From Acidimicrobiaceae bacterium (GTDB lineage Bacteria; Actinomycetota; Acidimicrobiia; Acidimicrobiales; RAAP-2): a stretch of DNA of 50,778 nucleotides. How positions within the stretch are numbered: position 1 is the stretch's first letter; the number at the start of each line of letters is the position of its first letter. Location of the stretch: contig PLWZ01000064.1 in assembly GCA_003151235.1 (NCBI GenBank), positions 44,074 to 94,851 on the forward strand, written 5' to 3'. The translations under genes and the position numbers were made by a program. Positions 10,069-18,682 of the stretch are shown here, one piece after another. Under the pieces are notes generated by a model that saw only the letters and a program-made list of their open reading frames with translations, had not been told where the DNA came from and made no database searches.

Positions 10069-10446
10069 GTGGCCCGCTTCGGAAAAGGCGCGAAGAAGAA
10101 GGAATCGTCCGGCGCCCAAAAGCGCGGTGGGGACGCCCGCCGTGATGCGATTTCCCTGGTCATCGCCTACCTCAAGCAGGAAACCCTTGACCCGCTGAAG
10201 CAACTGGGCCGGTTCGTGCTGTTCGGGGTGACCGGGTCGCTCGCGATCGGAGTCGGGACGGTGCTGCTGTTGATCGCCGCCCTCCGGGTGCTCCAAACCG
10301 AGACCGGGGCCTTCCATGGGAACCTGTCCTTCGTGCCCTACCTGATCGTGGCGTTCCTCGCCATGGCGGTCATGGGATTGGCCGGGTGGCGGATCGTGTC
10401 CGGGCCGGCCGCGCGCCGTATCCCGGCGAAGAAGTCGAGCGACTGA
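10069..10446 (+). CDS. small membrane protein, phage-holin-like (Holin-X/DUF1469 type)
   Basis: A 125-residue protein with a Lys-rich N-terminus and two hydrophobic segments, roughly residues 48-75 (FVLFGVTGSLAIGVGTVLLL region) and 86-108 (FVPYLIVAFLAMAVMG region), ending in a basic tail. This layout matches the actinobacterial 'phage holin family' membrane proteins, which are chromosomal and whose function is not known. It is the first of three small genes with short gaps that lead into trmI. I infer an envelope role only from topology. Confidence 0.65.
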   Translation: MARFGKGAKKKESSGAQKRGGDARRDAISLVIAYLKQETLDPLKQLGRFVLFGVTGSLAIGVGTVLLLIAALRVLQTETGAFHGNLSFVPYLIVAFLAMAVMGLAGWRIVSGPAARRIPAKKSSD

Positions 10447-10462
10447 GGAAGAGAGGGATCGC

Positions 10463-10681
10463 ATGCCCGTCGAAACCAACGGACGCAAGATCAGCCGAGA
10501 CGACCTGCAAGCCGCGTTCGCGAAGGCGATCGGCGATGGCCAGGAGGGCGTGAAGGCGAGCCTTCCCCCGATCCTCGTCGTGGCCGCAGCGGTCGCGGTC
10601 GGGTTGGTCGCGATCGCCTATGTCTTCGGGCGCCGTGGCGGCCGCAACGACTCGGCGATCCTGGAGATCCGCCGGCTCTAG
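10463..10681 (+). CDS. small single-span membrane protein, unknown
   Basis: 72 residues: a soluble N-terminal stretch (to about residue 34), one hydrophobic span (LPPILVVAAAVAVGLVAIAYV) and a short basic tail (FGRRGGRN). The ATG has a Shine-Dalgarno (GAGAGGG) 6 bases upstream. It lies 16 bases after the holin-like gene and 7 bases before the next small gene, so the three are probably cotranscribed. I do not recognise a family. Confidence 0.6.
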   Translation: MPVETNGRKISRDDLQAAFAKAIGDGQEGVKASLPPILVVAAAVAVGLVAIAYVFGRRGGRNDSAILEIRRL

Positions 10682-10688
10682 GCGATCC

Positions 10689-10913
10689 GTGGACTACTTG
10701 CTGCGCCGCCTGATGAAGGCGGCCACCCGAAAGGGAATGAGGGGGGAGCACTGGGCCTGGTTCGCCCTGGCCGCCGGGGCGTTCGTGCTCCGCAGGGCCA
10801 GGCGTCGGGAGGAGCCGGTCGTCTACTCGCGCCGGGTATCGGCCGGTGACCGCCTGCTCATCTCGATTCGGCCGCCGAACAGCCAGCCTGTAGGCGACCC
10901 GCTGCCGAGCTGA
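10689..10913 (+). CDS. small basic protein with one hydrophobic segment, unknown
   Basis: 74 residues starting at GTG 10689. The N-terminal part is very basic (LLRRLMKAATRKG), followed by a hydrophobic stretch (WAWFALAAGAFVL) and an Arg-rich part (RRARRREE). The C-terminus is polar. It ends 4 bases before trmI, within the same apparent operon. No family recognised; the size of the upstream reading frame to 10620 is not supported because it overlaps the previous gene. Confidence 0.55.
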   Translation: MDYLLRRLMKAATRKGMRGEHWAWFALAAGAFVLRRARRREEPVVYSRRVSAGDRLLISIRPPNSQPVGDPLPS

Positions 10914-10917
10914 GCCC

Positions 10918-11697
10918 GTGGCGGACGGCCACCAGCTGGCCCACGGCGAACGGGTGCTTCTCATCGACGCGAAGGAGCGTCGGTACCTCTTGAAGCTCCG
11001 CGAGGGCGAGACATTCCACACCCACGCGGGGATCCTCGCCCACGACGACATCATCGGTCGCAGCGAGGGCAGCACCGTCGTCGGTTCGACCGGTCGCGAG
11101 TTCCTGGTGTTCCGCCCGACGCTCGCCGACGTCGTCCTCAAGATGCCCCGGGGCGCTCAGGTCATCTACCCGAAGGACCTCGGGGCGATCCTGATCGCCG
11201 CCGACATCGGGCCCGGGCAACGGGTCCTCGAGGCCGGGGTCGGATCAGGAGCCCTGTCGATGGCGCTCCTCCGCGCCGGCGCGACGGTCGTCGGGTACGA
11301 GCTGCGCGAAGACTTCGCCGCCGGGGCCCGGGCCAATGTGGTCGCGCAGTTGGGCGAGGACGTCGACTACCGGGTCGAGGTCCGCGACGTGACCGAGGGC
11401 ATCGACGAGCAGGACCTCGACCGGATCCTGCTCGACCTGCCCGAACCGTGGAACGTGGTGCCGCTGGCCGCTCGAGCGCTCCGGCCGGGCGGGATCCTCC
11501 TCGCGTACCTTCCGACGATCAACCAGACCGGGCTGCTGCGAGAGGCGCTCACCGCGTGTGGGTTCGGGCTCGCCGAGACCGTGGAGATCCTGCGGCGGAC
11601 CTGGCACGTGGAGCCTCGCTCCATCCGGCCCGACCACCGCATGGTGGCCCACACCGGGTTCCTCACCTCGGCCAGGGCGCTGGCGCGGCGGGGTTAG
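10918..11697 (+). CDS. trmI: tRNA (adenine-N1-)-methyltransferase TrmI
   Basis: TrmI methylates adenine 58 in the T loop of tRNAs with S-adenosylmethionine. The 259-residue protein has the small N-terminal beta domain, the SAM-binding motif VLEAGVGSGALSMAL near residue 105, the following acidic strand end VVGYELRED, and the catalytic-site motif LLDLPEPWNVV. In mycobacteria the TrmI gene (Rv2118c) is also close to the proteasome ATPase gene, and the same neighbourhood is seen here. Start GTG 10918, 4 bases after the preceding stop. Confidence 0.93.
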   Translation: MADGHQLAHGERVLLIDAKERRYLLKLREGETFHTHAGILAHDDIIGRSEGSTVVGSTGREFLVFRPTLADVVLKMPRGAQVIYPKDLGAILIAADIGPGQRVLEAGVGSGALSMALLRAGATVVGYELREDFAAGARANVVAQLGEDVDYRVEVRDVTEGIDEQDLDRILLDLPEPWNVVPLAARALRPGGILLAYLPTINQTGLLREALTACGFGLAETVEILRRTWHVEPRSIRPDHRMVAHTGFLTSARALARRG

Positions 11698-11752
11698 CTG
11701 GGTTCGCTTCGGTTGGGAGCTGGGGTTCCGGTCGGACGGACCGGCTGGTGGC

Positions 11753-11989
11753 TCAGTCCCGCTCGATGAAGATGCACTCTCCGGGGCATTCCTCGGAGGC
11801 CTCGACCACGGCCTCCTCGAGCTCGCCGGGCACGAGTGCCATGCCGGCCGAGCCTCCCGGCTCGTTCCTGATGTCGTCGCCTTCCTTCACGTAGGCGAGA
11901 CCATCGTCAAGCAGGGTGAAGACGGCCGGGGCGATCTCCTCGCAGAGCCCGTCGCCGGTGCACAGATCTTGATCGATCCAGACCTTCAT
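11753..11989 (-). CDS. small ferredoxin, [3Fe-4S]/[4Fe-4S] single-cluster type
   Basis: A 78-residue acidic protein with Cys10-x5-Cys16 (CTGDGLC) near the N-terminus and Cys68-Pro in CPGECIFIE near the C-terminus, the pattern of actinobacterial single-cluster ferredoxins that usually serve cytochromes P450 or related oxygenases. Gly13, where four-iron ferredoxins have the second Cys of CxxCxxC, points to a three-iron cluster; an extra Cys72 is present. Start ATG 11989 with AGGAAGG some 12 bases upstream. No P450 gene lies in the window. A perfect palindrome at 12035 lies in its upstream region. Confidence 0.88.
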   Translation of the reverse strand: MKVWIDQDLCTGDGLCEEIAPAVFTLLDDGLAYVKEGDDIRNEPGGSAGMALVPGELEEAVVEASEECPGECIFIERD

Positions 11990-12342
11990 CCCTGAAATCT
12001 GCCTTCCTGTGCGCTGTGACCCTCATCAACATGGGTCCGTACGGACAAAACGACGACCCTGGCGACCGATTGCTCCGAACGCCGACGCACGGCCGTCTTC
12101 GCACTCGATGCTAGTTGAAGCTGGCCGCAGCACCGGCCTTGTGATGCCGAGCCACGTTCTGCCAGCAGGAAAAACGTCGGGCTAGGGAGTGAGGCCGGCC
12201 TCGGAGAGCAGCCTCATCAGAGCCCCCGAAGCGCCGGAAGGGTCGCCCGCCGCCGTCAGCACGCCATCGCTGGCACGATCTCGATCCAGCCCTGGCTGGG
12301 CTGGGTGACGCCGATCGGGCGAACTGTCCGACGAGAGCACCG
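11990..12342. other. intergenic region between ferredoxin and hydrolase genes
   Basis: About 350 bases with the palindrome at 12035-12046, a short inverted repeat around 12285-12300 (AGCCC/GGGCT arms, on the minus strand after the hydrolase stop) that could end hydrolase transcription, and no gene I can support. A minus-strand frame ending at 12182 is open but mostly shadows the hydrolase gene. Confidence 0.5.
12035..12046. promoter_or_regulatory. 12-bp perfect palindrome upstream of the ferredoxin gene
   Basis: GTCCGTACGGAC reads the same on both strands and lies 46 bases upstream of the ferredoxin ATG. Its size and symmetry suit a dimeric repressor such as a TetR-family protein, but no regulator gene adjoins it. 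The operator role is inference. Confidence 0.35.
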
Positions 12343-13254
12343 CTACCCGGCGAAGTCGGTGATCAGCCGGGCCAGCTCGACCGGCTGGTCGCCCTGCACA
12401 CTGTGACCGGCATCGACGTGCTCGACACGGGCGCCCGGGTATCGCCGGAGCAACTCCTCCTCGTCCCCGTCGTCGATGACCGACTGGGACCGCATCCCTC
12501 GGACCAACATGACCGGGACGGCCAGCCGCGAGACGGCCTCCCAGAGATCGACGAACCGTCCCGGCGCACCCTGATCGGGCGGCTCGTCGGCGCGGAACCG
12601 GGCGTGCCGCCACACCCAGGTCCCGTCCTCACGTTGCTGCGCGTTATGCAGGATCCCCCTTCGGAGCGACGCAACGCTTCTCCCGGGGTTGTGCTCGACC
12701 GTCCGGGCCAAGATCGCGTCGAAGTCGGGGAAGCTCTCCGGACCCCGCACGAAATCGGTGATGGCCTTGGCCTTCTCGGACGTCACGCCCGGTGTGACGT
12801 CCACGAGGACGAGCTTGCGGACGAGCTCGGGGTGACGATCGGCCAGCGCGATGCTCGTCAGCCCACCGAGCGACATGCCGACGACCGCGGCAGCGTCGGG
12901 CGCCAGCTCCCGGATCGTCACGGCGACGTCGTCGGCGTTGTCGAGGAGGTTCCTCGCCCCGATCTTCCCGCCGTCGGAGTGGCCGTGTCCGGGAAGGTCG
13001 ATAGCGACCAGCGGGCGAGCCAACGCCAGCGCCACGGTGTCCCAGGTGTGGGCGTTCTGGGCCCCGCCGTGGAGCAGCACCAGCTCCGGCTCGGCATCGC
13101 CCCAGACGAGCGAGCTGAGCCGGCGGTCCGCGTCGACCGGCACCGAGCGGCGGGTGACGATAGGCGGACCCGGATAGGGGATGCCGAATTCCTCCGCGTT
13201 CTCGTGGAACATCGAGAACTCGTCGTAGGGGCGTGGAGCACCTGTGTCGGTCAT
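12343..13254 (-). CDS. alpha/beta-fold hydrolase
   Basis: A 303-residue soluble hydrolase of the classic alpha/beta fold. The oxyanion segment LLHGGAQNAHTW is at residues 60-71, the nucleophile elbow GMSLGG places the catalytic Ser at 128, and the His is in VDAGHSVQGD near residue 287. There is no signal peptide. The start ATG 13254 has GGGAG just upstream; an in-frame TTG six codons earlier is possible. It is transcribed away from the proteasome operon across a 255-base divergent region. The substrate cannot be told. Confidence 0.85.
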   Translation of the reverse strand: MTDTGAPRPYDEFSMFHENAEEFGIPYPGPPIVTRRSVPVDADRRLSSLVWGDAEPELVLLHGGAQNAHTWDTVALALARPLVAIDLPGHGHSDGGKIGARNLLDNADDVAVTIRELAPDAAAVVGMSLGGLTSIALADRHPELVRKLVLVDVTPGVTSEKAKAITDFVRGPESFPDFDAILARTVEHNPGRSVASLRRGILHNAQQREDGTWVWRHARFRADEPPDQGAPGRFVDLWEAVSRLAVPVMLVRGMRSQSVIDDGDEEELLRRYPGARVEHVDAGHSVQGDQPVELARLITDFAG

Positions 13255-13452
13255 CGTCTCCCGATTCCTCAATCGCGTGGCTCACCACAAGGATCGCGCG
13301 ACGGCCGGGGGATCGCCTCTTGGTCCGCGAACGGTTATCTACCTGCGTTTCATCGACGCCGGGTGCGCCGTTGCCTCGAGAGCCCCCGATGACCGAACCG
13401 GGACCCGGCTCGTGCGACGATTGGGTAGGCACACCCGGGCCGGTTCCACCGA

Positions 13453-13458
13453 TAGGGT
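13453..13458 (+). promoter_or_regulatory. -10 box of the proteasome ATPase gene
   Basis: TAGGGT in the divergent region. Here the message would have a leader of about 45 bases if ATG 13510 is the start, unlike most genes in the window. GGAGGTGA at 13476-13483 looks like a Shine-Dalgarno, but the codons at proper distance from it are not usual starts, so the translation start is uncertain. Confidence 0.45.
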
Positions 13459-13509
13459 GGCCTAGCCGCACGGTTGGAGGTGATTCCGACGCCGAGGCCC
13501 CTGGACCCA

Positions 13510-15249
13510 ATGGACGAAGACTCCCAAGCCGAGCTTGAGGCCATTCGTACTCAGCTCATCGAAGCCGAGGAAGAGGTCAACGCGCTCCGGCGGCGCCTCC
13601 AGGAAAACCCGACGCGCGTTCAGTCGCTCGAGGAGCGGCTCTTGGAGACCAAGGGCCAGCTGAACCAGGCGATCTCGCAGAACGAGAAGCTCACCTTCAC
13701 GCTCCAGCAGGCCAAGGAACAGCTGGCGACACTGCGCGAGGAGGTCGAGAAACTCACCCAGCCCCCCGCGGCGTACGGGACCTTCCTCGACATAAACGAG
13801 GACGGCACCGTCGACGTCTTCGCGAGCGGCCGCAAGATGCGGGTCGCGCTGCATCCCGACATCGACCCGGGGGTGCTCCGCAAGGGGAACGAGGTTGTCC
13901 TCAACGAGTCGCTCAACGTCGTGCTGGTGCGCGACGGTGAGCTGGCCGGCGAGGTGGTGACGCTCAAGGAGCTCATGGAGGACCGCCACCGGGCCATCGT
14001 GTTCGCGCGGGCCGACGAGGAGCGCGTCGTCGAGCTGTCCGACGAGTTGGCCGGCGTCCGGCTGCGCACCGGCGACACGTTGTTGATGGACACGCGGAGC
14101 CAGCTGCTCATCGAGAAGCTCCCGCGTCCCGAGGTCGAAGAGCTCGTCTTGGAAGAGGTGCCGGACATCACCTATGCCGATGTCGGCGGGCTCGACACCC
14201 AGATCGAGGCGATCACCGACGCGGTGGAGCTCCCGTACCTGCACCGCCGGCTGTTCGCCCACTACAAGCTGCCGGCCCCGAAGGGCATCCTCTTGTACGG
14301 CCCGCCGGGATGCGGCAAGACGCTCATCGCGAAGGCCGTCGCCAACTCGCTCGCGAAGAAGGTCGCCGAGACGACCAACAACGCCAGCATCCGGAGCTAC
14401 TTCTTGAACATCAAGGGCCCCGAGCTCTTGAACAAGTACGTGGGTGAGACCGAGCGCCAGATTCGGCTGGTGTTCCAGCGGGCCCGGGAGAAGGCCGAGG
14501 AAGGCGTCCCCGTCATCGTCTTCTTCGACGAGATGGACTCGCTTTTCCGCACCCGGGGCACCGGCATCAGCTCGGACATGGAGTCGACGATCGTCCCCCA
14601 ACTCCTCGCCGAGATCGACGGTGTGGAAGCGCTGCGCGATGTCATCGTCATCGGGGCATCCAACCGGGAGGACCTGATCGACCCGGCGATTCTCCGTCCC
14701 GGCCGCCTCGACGTGAAGATCAAGATTGAACGGCCCGACGAGGAGGCGGCGGCACAGATCTTCTCCCGCTACCTCACGCCCGACCTGCCGCTCGATGCCG
14801 AGGAGGTCGAGCGGCTCGGTGGGGGTGACCCGGCCAAGGCGGCCCAGATGATGATCGAGGACACGGTCACCGAGATGTACCGGGCCGAGGACGAGAACCG
14901 GTTCCTAGAGGTGACCTACCAGAACGGCGACAAAGAGGTCCTCTATTACCGCGACTTCTCCTCGGGGGCGATGATCGAGAACATCGTCCGCCGGGCGAAG
15001 AAGCTGGCCATCAAGCGTGAGATCGCCAACCAGACCGGCGGCATCCGGACCGATGACCTCTTGGAGTCGATCCGCCAGGAGTACAAGGAGAACGAGGATC
15101 TCCCGAACACGACCAACCCCGACGACTGGGCTCGGATCTCGGGCAAGAAGGGCGAGCGCATCGTCTACGTGCGCACCCTCATGACCGAGGAGAGCGAGAC
15201 AAAGGGTGGGCGTTCGATCGAGCGAGTGGGCACGGGCCAGTACCTCTGA
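13510..15249 (+). CDS. arc: proteasome-associated AAA ATPase (Mpa/ARC)
   Basis: This hexameric unfoldase recognises pupylated proteins and threads them into the 20S proteasome. In order it has an N-terminal coiled coil (residues about 5-75, binds Pup), an interdomain OB region, and one AAA module with Walker [13 protein letters not shown] near residue 265, Walker [11 protein letters not shown] near 335 and an arginine-finger region ending in [17 protein letters not shown]. The C-terminus GQYL is the docking motif for the proteasome alpha ring. Length is 579 residues from ATG 13510; in-frame TTG 13474 or GTG 13480 would add 10-12 residues. It opens the arc-dop-pup-prcB-prcA-pafA cluster. Confidence 0.96.
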   Translation: MDEDSQAELEAIRTQLIEAEEEVNALRRRLQENPTRVQSLEERLLETKGQLNQAISQNEKLTFTLQQAKEQLATLREEVEKLTQPPAAYGTFLDINEDGTVDVFASGRKMRVALHPDIDPGVLRKGNEVVLNESLNVVLVRDGELAGEVVTLKELMEDRHRAIVFARADEERVVELSDELAGVRLRTGDTLLMDTRSQLLIEKLPRPEVEELVLEEVPDITYADVGGLDTQIEAITDAVELPYLHRRLFAHYKLPAPKGILLYGPPGCGKTLIAKAVANSLAKKVAETTNNASIRSYFLNIKGPELLNKYVGETERQIRLVFQRAREKAEEGVPVIVFFDEMDSLFRTRGTGISSDMESTIVPQLLAEIDGVEALRDVIVIGASNREDLIDPAILRPGRLDVKIKIERPDEEAAAQIFSRYLTPDLPLDAEEVERLGGGDPAKAAQMMIEDTVTEMYRAEDENRFLEVTYQNGDKEVLYYRDFSSGAMIENIVRRAKKLAIKREIANQTGGIRTDDLLESIRQEYKENEDLPNTTNPDDWARISGKKGERIVYVRTLMTEESETKGGRSIERVGTGQYL

Positions 15250-15356
15250 GCAGGGCGGTTCGCCACATCGGCGCTCGAATCTCGAGGCTGCCCCGAACTC
15301 CGCGCGCCGGGTCGCGGTGGCCATCGAGCGCGCCGGGTCCCAACAAGGTGAGCAAC

Positions 15357-15362
15357 TAGGGT
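15357..15362 (+). promoter_or_regulatory. -10 box of dop (leaderless type)
   Basis: TAGGGT ends 6 bases before GTG 15369 and there is no Shine-Dalgarno; dop, pup, prcB and prcA could be made from this promoter apart from arc. Confidence 0.55.
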
Positions 15363-15368
15363 CGATAC

Positions 15369-16856
15369 GTGGCCATTCCCAAGGTCTGCGGCATCGAGAC
15401 CGAGTACGGCATCCACGCCACCGGCCCCGATGCGAACCCGGTGACGGCATCGTCGGTCTTGGTCAACGCGTACGCGTCCGAGGTCGACCGGCGGACCGGC
15501 TGGGACTTCGAGGACGAGACCCCCGAGAAGGACGCCCGTGGGTACGCGCGCGAGGGCGCTATGCCCCCGATGGTCGAGACCCACCTCGCGAACACGGTGC
15601 TCACCAACGGCGCGCGCTACTACGTCGACCACGCGCACCCCGAGTACTCGACGCCCGAGTGCATCGATCCCCTCGAACTCGTCTGCCACGACAAGGCGGG
15701 GGAGGAGATCATCCGCCGGTCGATGGTCGCGGCGTCAAACCTGCCGACCTCGCCCGTCGTGATCGCGTACAAGAACAACTCTGACGGCAAGGGCAACTCG
15801 TACGGGTGCCACGAGAACTACCTCATGGACCGCTCGGTACCGTTCGCCAACGTCGTGGCCGGCGTCATCCCGCACTTCGTGACCCGCCAGATCTTCGCCG
15901 GAGCCGGCAAGGTCGGGACCGAGACCACGTCGTTCGGGGGCGAGCAGGTCCGGTACCAGATCTCCCAGCGCGCGGAGTTCTTCGAGGAGATGGTCGGGCT
16001 CGAGACGACCCTCAAGCGCCCGATCGTCAACACACGCGACGAGCCGCACGCAGACCCGAAGCGCTTCCGACGACTCCACGTCATCGTGGGCGACGCCAAC
16101 CTCGCCGAGGTGGCCACGTTCTTGAAGGTCGGGACGACATCGATCGTGCTCGCCATGATCGAGGACGACATGATGCCGGCGAAGGAGCTGCACCTCGCCG
16201 ATCCGGTGCGGGCGATGCACTACGTGTCGGCCGACCTGTCGATGTCGCGGGCGCTGCGGGCCGCCGACGGGTCGACCATCACGGCACTCGATATCCAGTG
16301 GGAGATCTTCGCGGCCGCCCGTCGCTATGCGAAGGAGCGGGGCCTCGAGGTCATCGGTGACGAGGCGGTGGGGGAGATGGTCCTCGATCGCTGGGAGGGC
16401 GTCCTGCACGGCCTCGAGACCGACCCGAGCACCCTCGTCCACCAGATCGACTGGGTGGCCAAGCGCAACCTGATCGAGGCCTACCGGGACCGCCACGGCT
16501 GCAACTGGGACGACCACCGGCTCGCGGCGCTCGATCTCCAGTACCACGATCTGCGGCCCGAACGGTCGCTGTTCGCACGGCTCTCCATGGAGCGCCTGGT
16601 GAGCGACGAGGCCGTGGCCGAAGCGGTGACCGAGCCCCCCAAGCGGACCCGTGCCTGGTTCCGGGGCCGGTGCCTGGCCCGGTGGCCAAATGCCGTGGTC
16701 ACCGCGAACTGGGATTCCCTCGTTTTCGACCTCGGCACGGACCCGTTGCGCCGCGTCCCTATGATGGACCCACTCAAGGGCACGGCTGAACACACCGCCT
16801 CGTTGCTCGAGGCATGTGATAGCCCGACAGAGTTGCTTGACCGACTGAGTTCCTGA
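15369..16856 (+). CDS. dop: Pup deamidase/depupylase
   Basis: Dop deamidates the C-terminal Gln of Pup to Glu and removes Pup from substrates. The 495-residue protein shares the glutamine-synthetase-like fold of PafA: GIETEYGIH at the N-terminus carries the nucleotide-binding glutamates, and YYVDHAHPEYSTPE holds the catalytic Asp. Residues about 35-65 contain the extra 'Dop loop' that PafA lacks, which separates the two paralogues. It is followed after 11 bases by pup, whose product ends in Gln and therefore needs Dop. Start GTG is set by the adjacent -10 box. Confidence 0.96.
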   Translation: MAIPKVCGIETEYGIHATGPDANPVTASSVLVNAYASEVDRRTGWDFEDETPEKDARGYAREGAMPPMVETHLANTVLTNGARYYVDHAHPEYSTPECIDPLELVCHDKAGEEIIRRSMVAASNLPTSPVVIAYKNNSDGKGNSYGCHENYLMDRSVPFANVVAGVIPHFVTRQIFAGAGKVGTETTSFGGEQVRYQISQRAEFFEEMVGLETTLKRPIVNTRDEPHADPKRFRRLHVIVGDANLAEVATFLKVGTTSIVLAMIEDDMMPAKELHLADPVRAMHYVSADLSMSRALRAADGSTITALDIQWEIFAAARRYAKERGLEVIGDEAVGEMVLDRWEGVLHGLETDPSTLVHQIDWVAKRNLIEAYRDRHGCNWDDHRLAALDLQYHDLRPERSLFARLSMERLVSDEAVAEAVTEPPKRTRAWFRGRCLARWPNAVVTANWDSLVFDLGTDPLRRVPMMDPLKGTAEHTASLLEACDSPTELLDRLSS

Positions 16857-16867
16857 GGTGATGACCG

Positions 16868-17065
16868 ATGGCAGAACGTGAGCAGAAGCGCCGCAACGCT
16901 CCCTCGCGGACCGAAACCAAGGTCGAGGAGGAGCCAGCTCCGCCGTCCCCGCGCGGGGAGAAGCTGAAGGCCGACCTCGACGATCTCTTGGACGAGATCG
17001 ACGAGGTGCTGGAAGACAACGCGGAGGAGTTCGTCCGCAACTACGTGCAAAAGGGCGGGCAGTAA
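16868..17065 (+). CDS. pup: prokaryotic ubiquitin-like protein Pup
   Basis: A 65-residue disordered, charged protein that tags lysines of target proteins for the proteasome. The C-terminal half has the ATPase-binding helix (LKADLDDLLDEIDEVLEDN) and the end ...YVQKGGQ: the last residue is Gln, so the precursor must be deamidated by Dop before ligation by PafA. A GAGGTGATG Shine-Dalgarno precedes the ATG. Position between dop and prcB is the standard actinobacterial order. Confidence 0.97.
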   Translation: MAEREQKRRNAPSRTETKVEEEPAPPSPRGEKLKADLDDLLDEIDEVLEDNAEEFVRNYVQKGGQ

Positions 17066-17072
17066 GCCGCCG

Positions 17073-17885
17073 GTGGCGCTGCCGATCTTTCACCCGGTCG
17101 ATGACCCGGGACCAGATTTCTCGAGTCTCCTGCGTAGGTCCGGAACGCCCGCGATCCACCAGAGCGAGACGGCCCTGACGGTCCGGCACGCGACCACCGT
17201 CGTGGCGCTCCGTTTCGCCGACGGCATCGTCATGGCCGGGGACCGCCGGGCGACGGAGGGCTACTCGATCGCCCACCGGGCCATGGACAAGGTGTTCCCG
17301 GCCGACCGCTGGTCCGCCGTCGCCATCGCCGGGGCCGCCGGGCCGGCCGTCGAGATGGTCCGCCTGTTCCAGGTCCAGCTCGAGCACTACGAGAAGGTCG
17401 AGGGTGTCTCCCTCAGCCTCGAGGGCAAGGCGAACCAGCTGGCCCAGATGGTGCGCCAGCACCTCCCGATGGCCATGCAGGGCCTGGCCGTCGTGCCGCT
17501 TTTCGCCGGCTACGACCTGCGCCGCGAGATCGGCCGCATCTACACCTACGACGTGACCGGCGGGCACTACGAGGAGGCCGACTTCCAGGCCACCGGATCG
17601 GGCGGGCGCGATGCGCGCACGACGATCAAGCTCGGGTTCCGCGAGGGGCTGGTGCGCGCCGAGGCGATCGAGCTCGCCATCGAGGCCCTCTACGAGGCGG
17701 CCGACGAGGACGCCGGCACCGGCGGCCCGGACCTGGTGCGGGGCATCTACCCGCTGGTCGCGGTCGTCGACGCCGATGGCTACGCGCAGGTGGAGGAGGC
17801 CGTCGTGGCCGACCGCTTCCTCGCCCTCATCGAGCGGAAGCGGTCCGAGCGGGGAACGCGCCCGACCAGAGGTGATCCCGGATGA
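17073..17885 (+). CDS. prcB: proteasome beta subunit
   Basis: The catalytic subunit of the 20S proteasome, an N-terminal nucleophile hydrolase. The 270-residue precursor has a propeptide of about 40 residues; mature protein should begin at Thr41 (TTVVALRFADG). Conserved GDRRATEG, the Lys of the MDKVF segment (the catalytic Lys position), and TGSGGRDA and GGPDLVRGI follow. GTG 17073 lies 7 bases after pup, and the stop overlaps the prcA start as ATGA, so the two core subunits are translationally coupled. Confidence 0.96.
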   Translation: MALPIFHPVDDPGPDFSSLLRRSGTPAIHQSETALTVRHATTVVALRFADGIVMAGDRRATEGYSIAHRAMDKVFPADRWSAVAIAGAAGPAVEMVRLFQVQLEHYEKVEGVSLSLEGKANQLAQMVRQHLPMAMQGLAVVPLFAGYDLRREIGRIYTYDVTGGHYEEADFQATGSGGRDARTTIKLGFREGLVRAEAIELAIEALYEAADEDAGTGGPDLVRGIYPLVAVVDADGYAQVEEAVVADRFLALIERKRSERGTRPTRGDPG

Positions 17886-18631
17886 GCATGCCCTTCTACG
17901 TCGCCCCCGAACAGGTGATGAAGGACCGGGCCGAGTACGCCCAGAAGGGCATCGCCCGGGGCCGGTCGCTCGTGGCCACCACCTTCGAAGACGGCATCGT
18001 GATCGTCGCCGAGAACCCGTCGCGCTCGCTGCACAAGATCTCGGAGATCTACGACCGCATCGCCTTCGCGGGCGTGGGCAAGTACAACGAGTACGACCAG
18101 CTGCGGGTGGCCGGCGTCCGCCACGCCGACACCAAGGGCTTCACGTTCAGCCGTGAGGACGTTGACGCGCGTTCGCTGGCCAACCTGTACGCGCAGTACC
18201 TCGGCAACGTCTTCACCCACGAGATGAAGCCGCTCGAGGTCGAGATCCTGGTCGCGGAATTGTCGGCCGACACGAGGCCCGACCAGCTGTACCACATCGC
18301 CTACGAGGGCACGATCACCGACGAGGAGAACTACGCGGTGCTGGGCGGCGACGCCGAGACCATCACCGAGCGGGTCGGGGAGTCCTGGCAGGCCGACTGG
18401 GACCTCGCTAGCGCGCTCACGGCCGCCGTTCGCGCCCTGGCCGGTCCGGACCGCTCCCTCGAGGCCGCGGACCTCGAAGTCGCCGTCTTGTCCCGGCAGA
18501 ACGGCCGCCGGACCTTCCGCCGCATCGGCAACGACGAACTGGCCGAACTGCTCCGCGAGGCTCTGGCGAGCCCGGCCGTGACCGACGAGCCGGCCCCCGC
18601 AGACCCCGAACCCGAGGAACCCGAGGCCTAG
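17882..18631 (+). CDS. prcA: proteasome alpha subunit
   Basis: The non-catalytic ring subunit of the 20S core that gates entry and docks the ATPase. The 249-residue protein starts MSMPFYVAPEQVMKDRAEYAQ, a typical gating N-terminus, and has GRSLVATTFEDGIVIVAENPS without an N-terminal Thr. The C-terminal tail is acidic and proline-rich (PADPEPEEPEA). It starts inside the prcB stop and is followed by pafA after 51 bases. Confidence 0.96.
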   Translation: MSMPFYVAPEQVMKDRAEYAQKGIARGRSLVATTFEDGIVIVAENPSRSLHKISEIYDRIAFAGVGKYNEYDQLRVAGVRHADTKGFTFSREDVDARSLANLYAQYLGNVFTHEMKPLEVEILVAELSADTRPDQLYHIAYEGTITDEENYAVLGGDAETITERVGESWQADWDLASALTAAVRALAGPDRSLEAADLEVAVLSRQNGRRTFRRIGNDELAELLREALASPAVTDEPAPADPEPEEPEA

Positions 18632-18669
18632 GCGACCAGGGGTCCTGCCGGGCCAAGCCGATCCGGCGG

Positions 18670-18675
18670 TACGGT
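18670..18675 (+). promoter_or_regulatory. -10 box of pafA
   Basis: TACGGT lies 7 bases before GTG 18683. It overlaps the alternative GTG 18674, so if this box is used the start must be 18683. Confidence 0.45.
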
Positions 18676-18682
18676 GGCCAAC

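Noticed and set aside
12182..12613. Minus-strand frame of 143 codons
   Set aside because: Most of it overlaps the alpha/beta hydrolase gene in another frame; only its last 50 codons are free, without a start or ribosome site.
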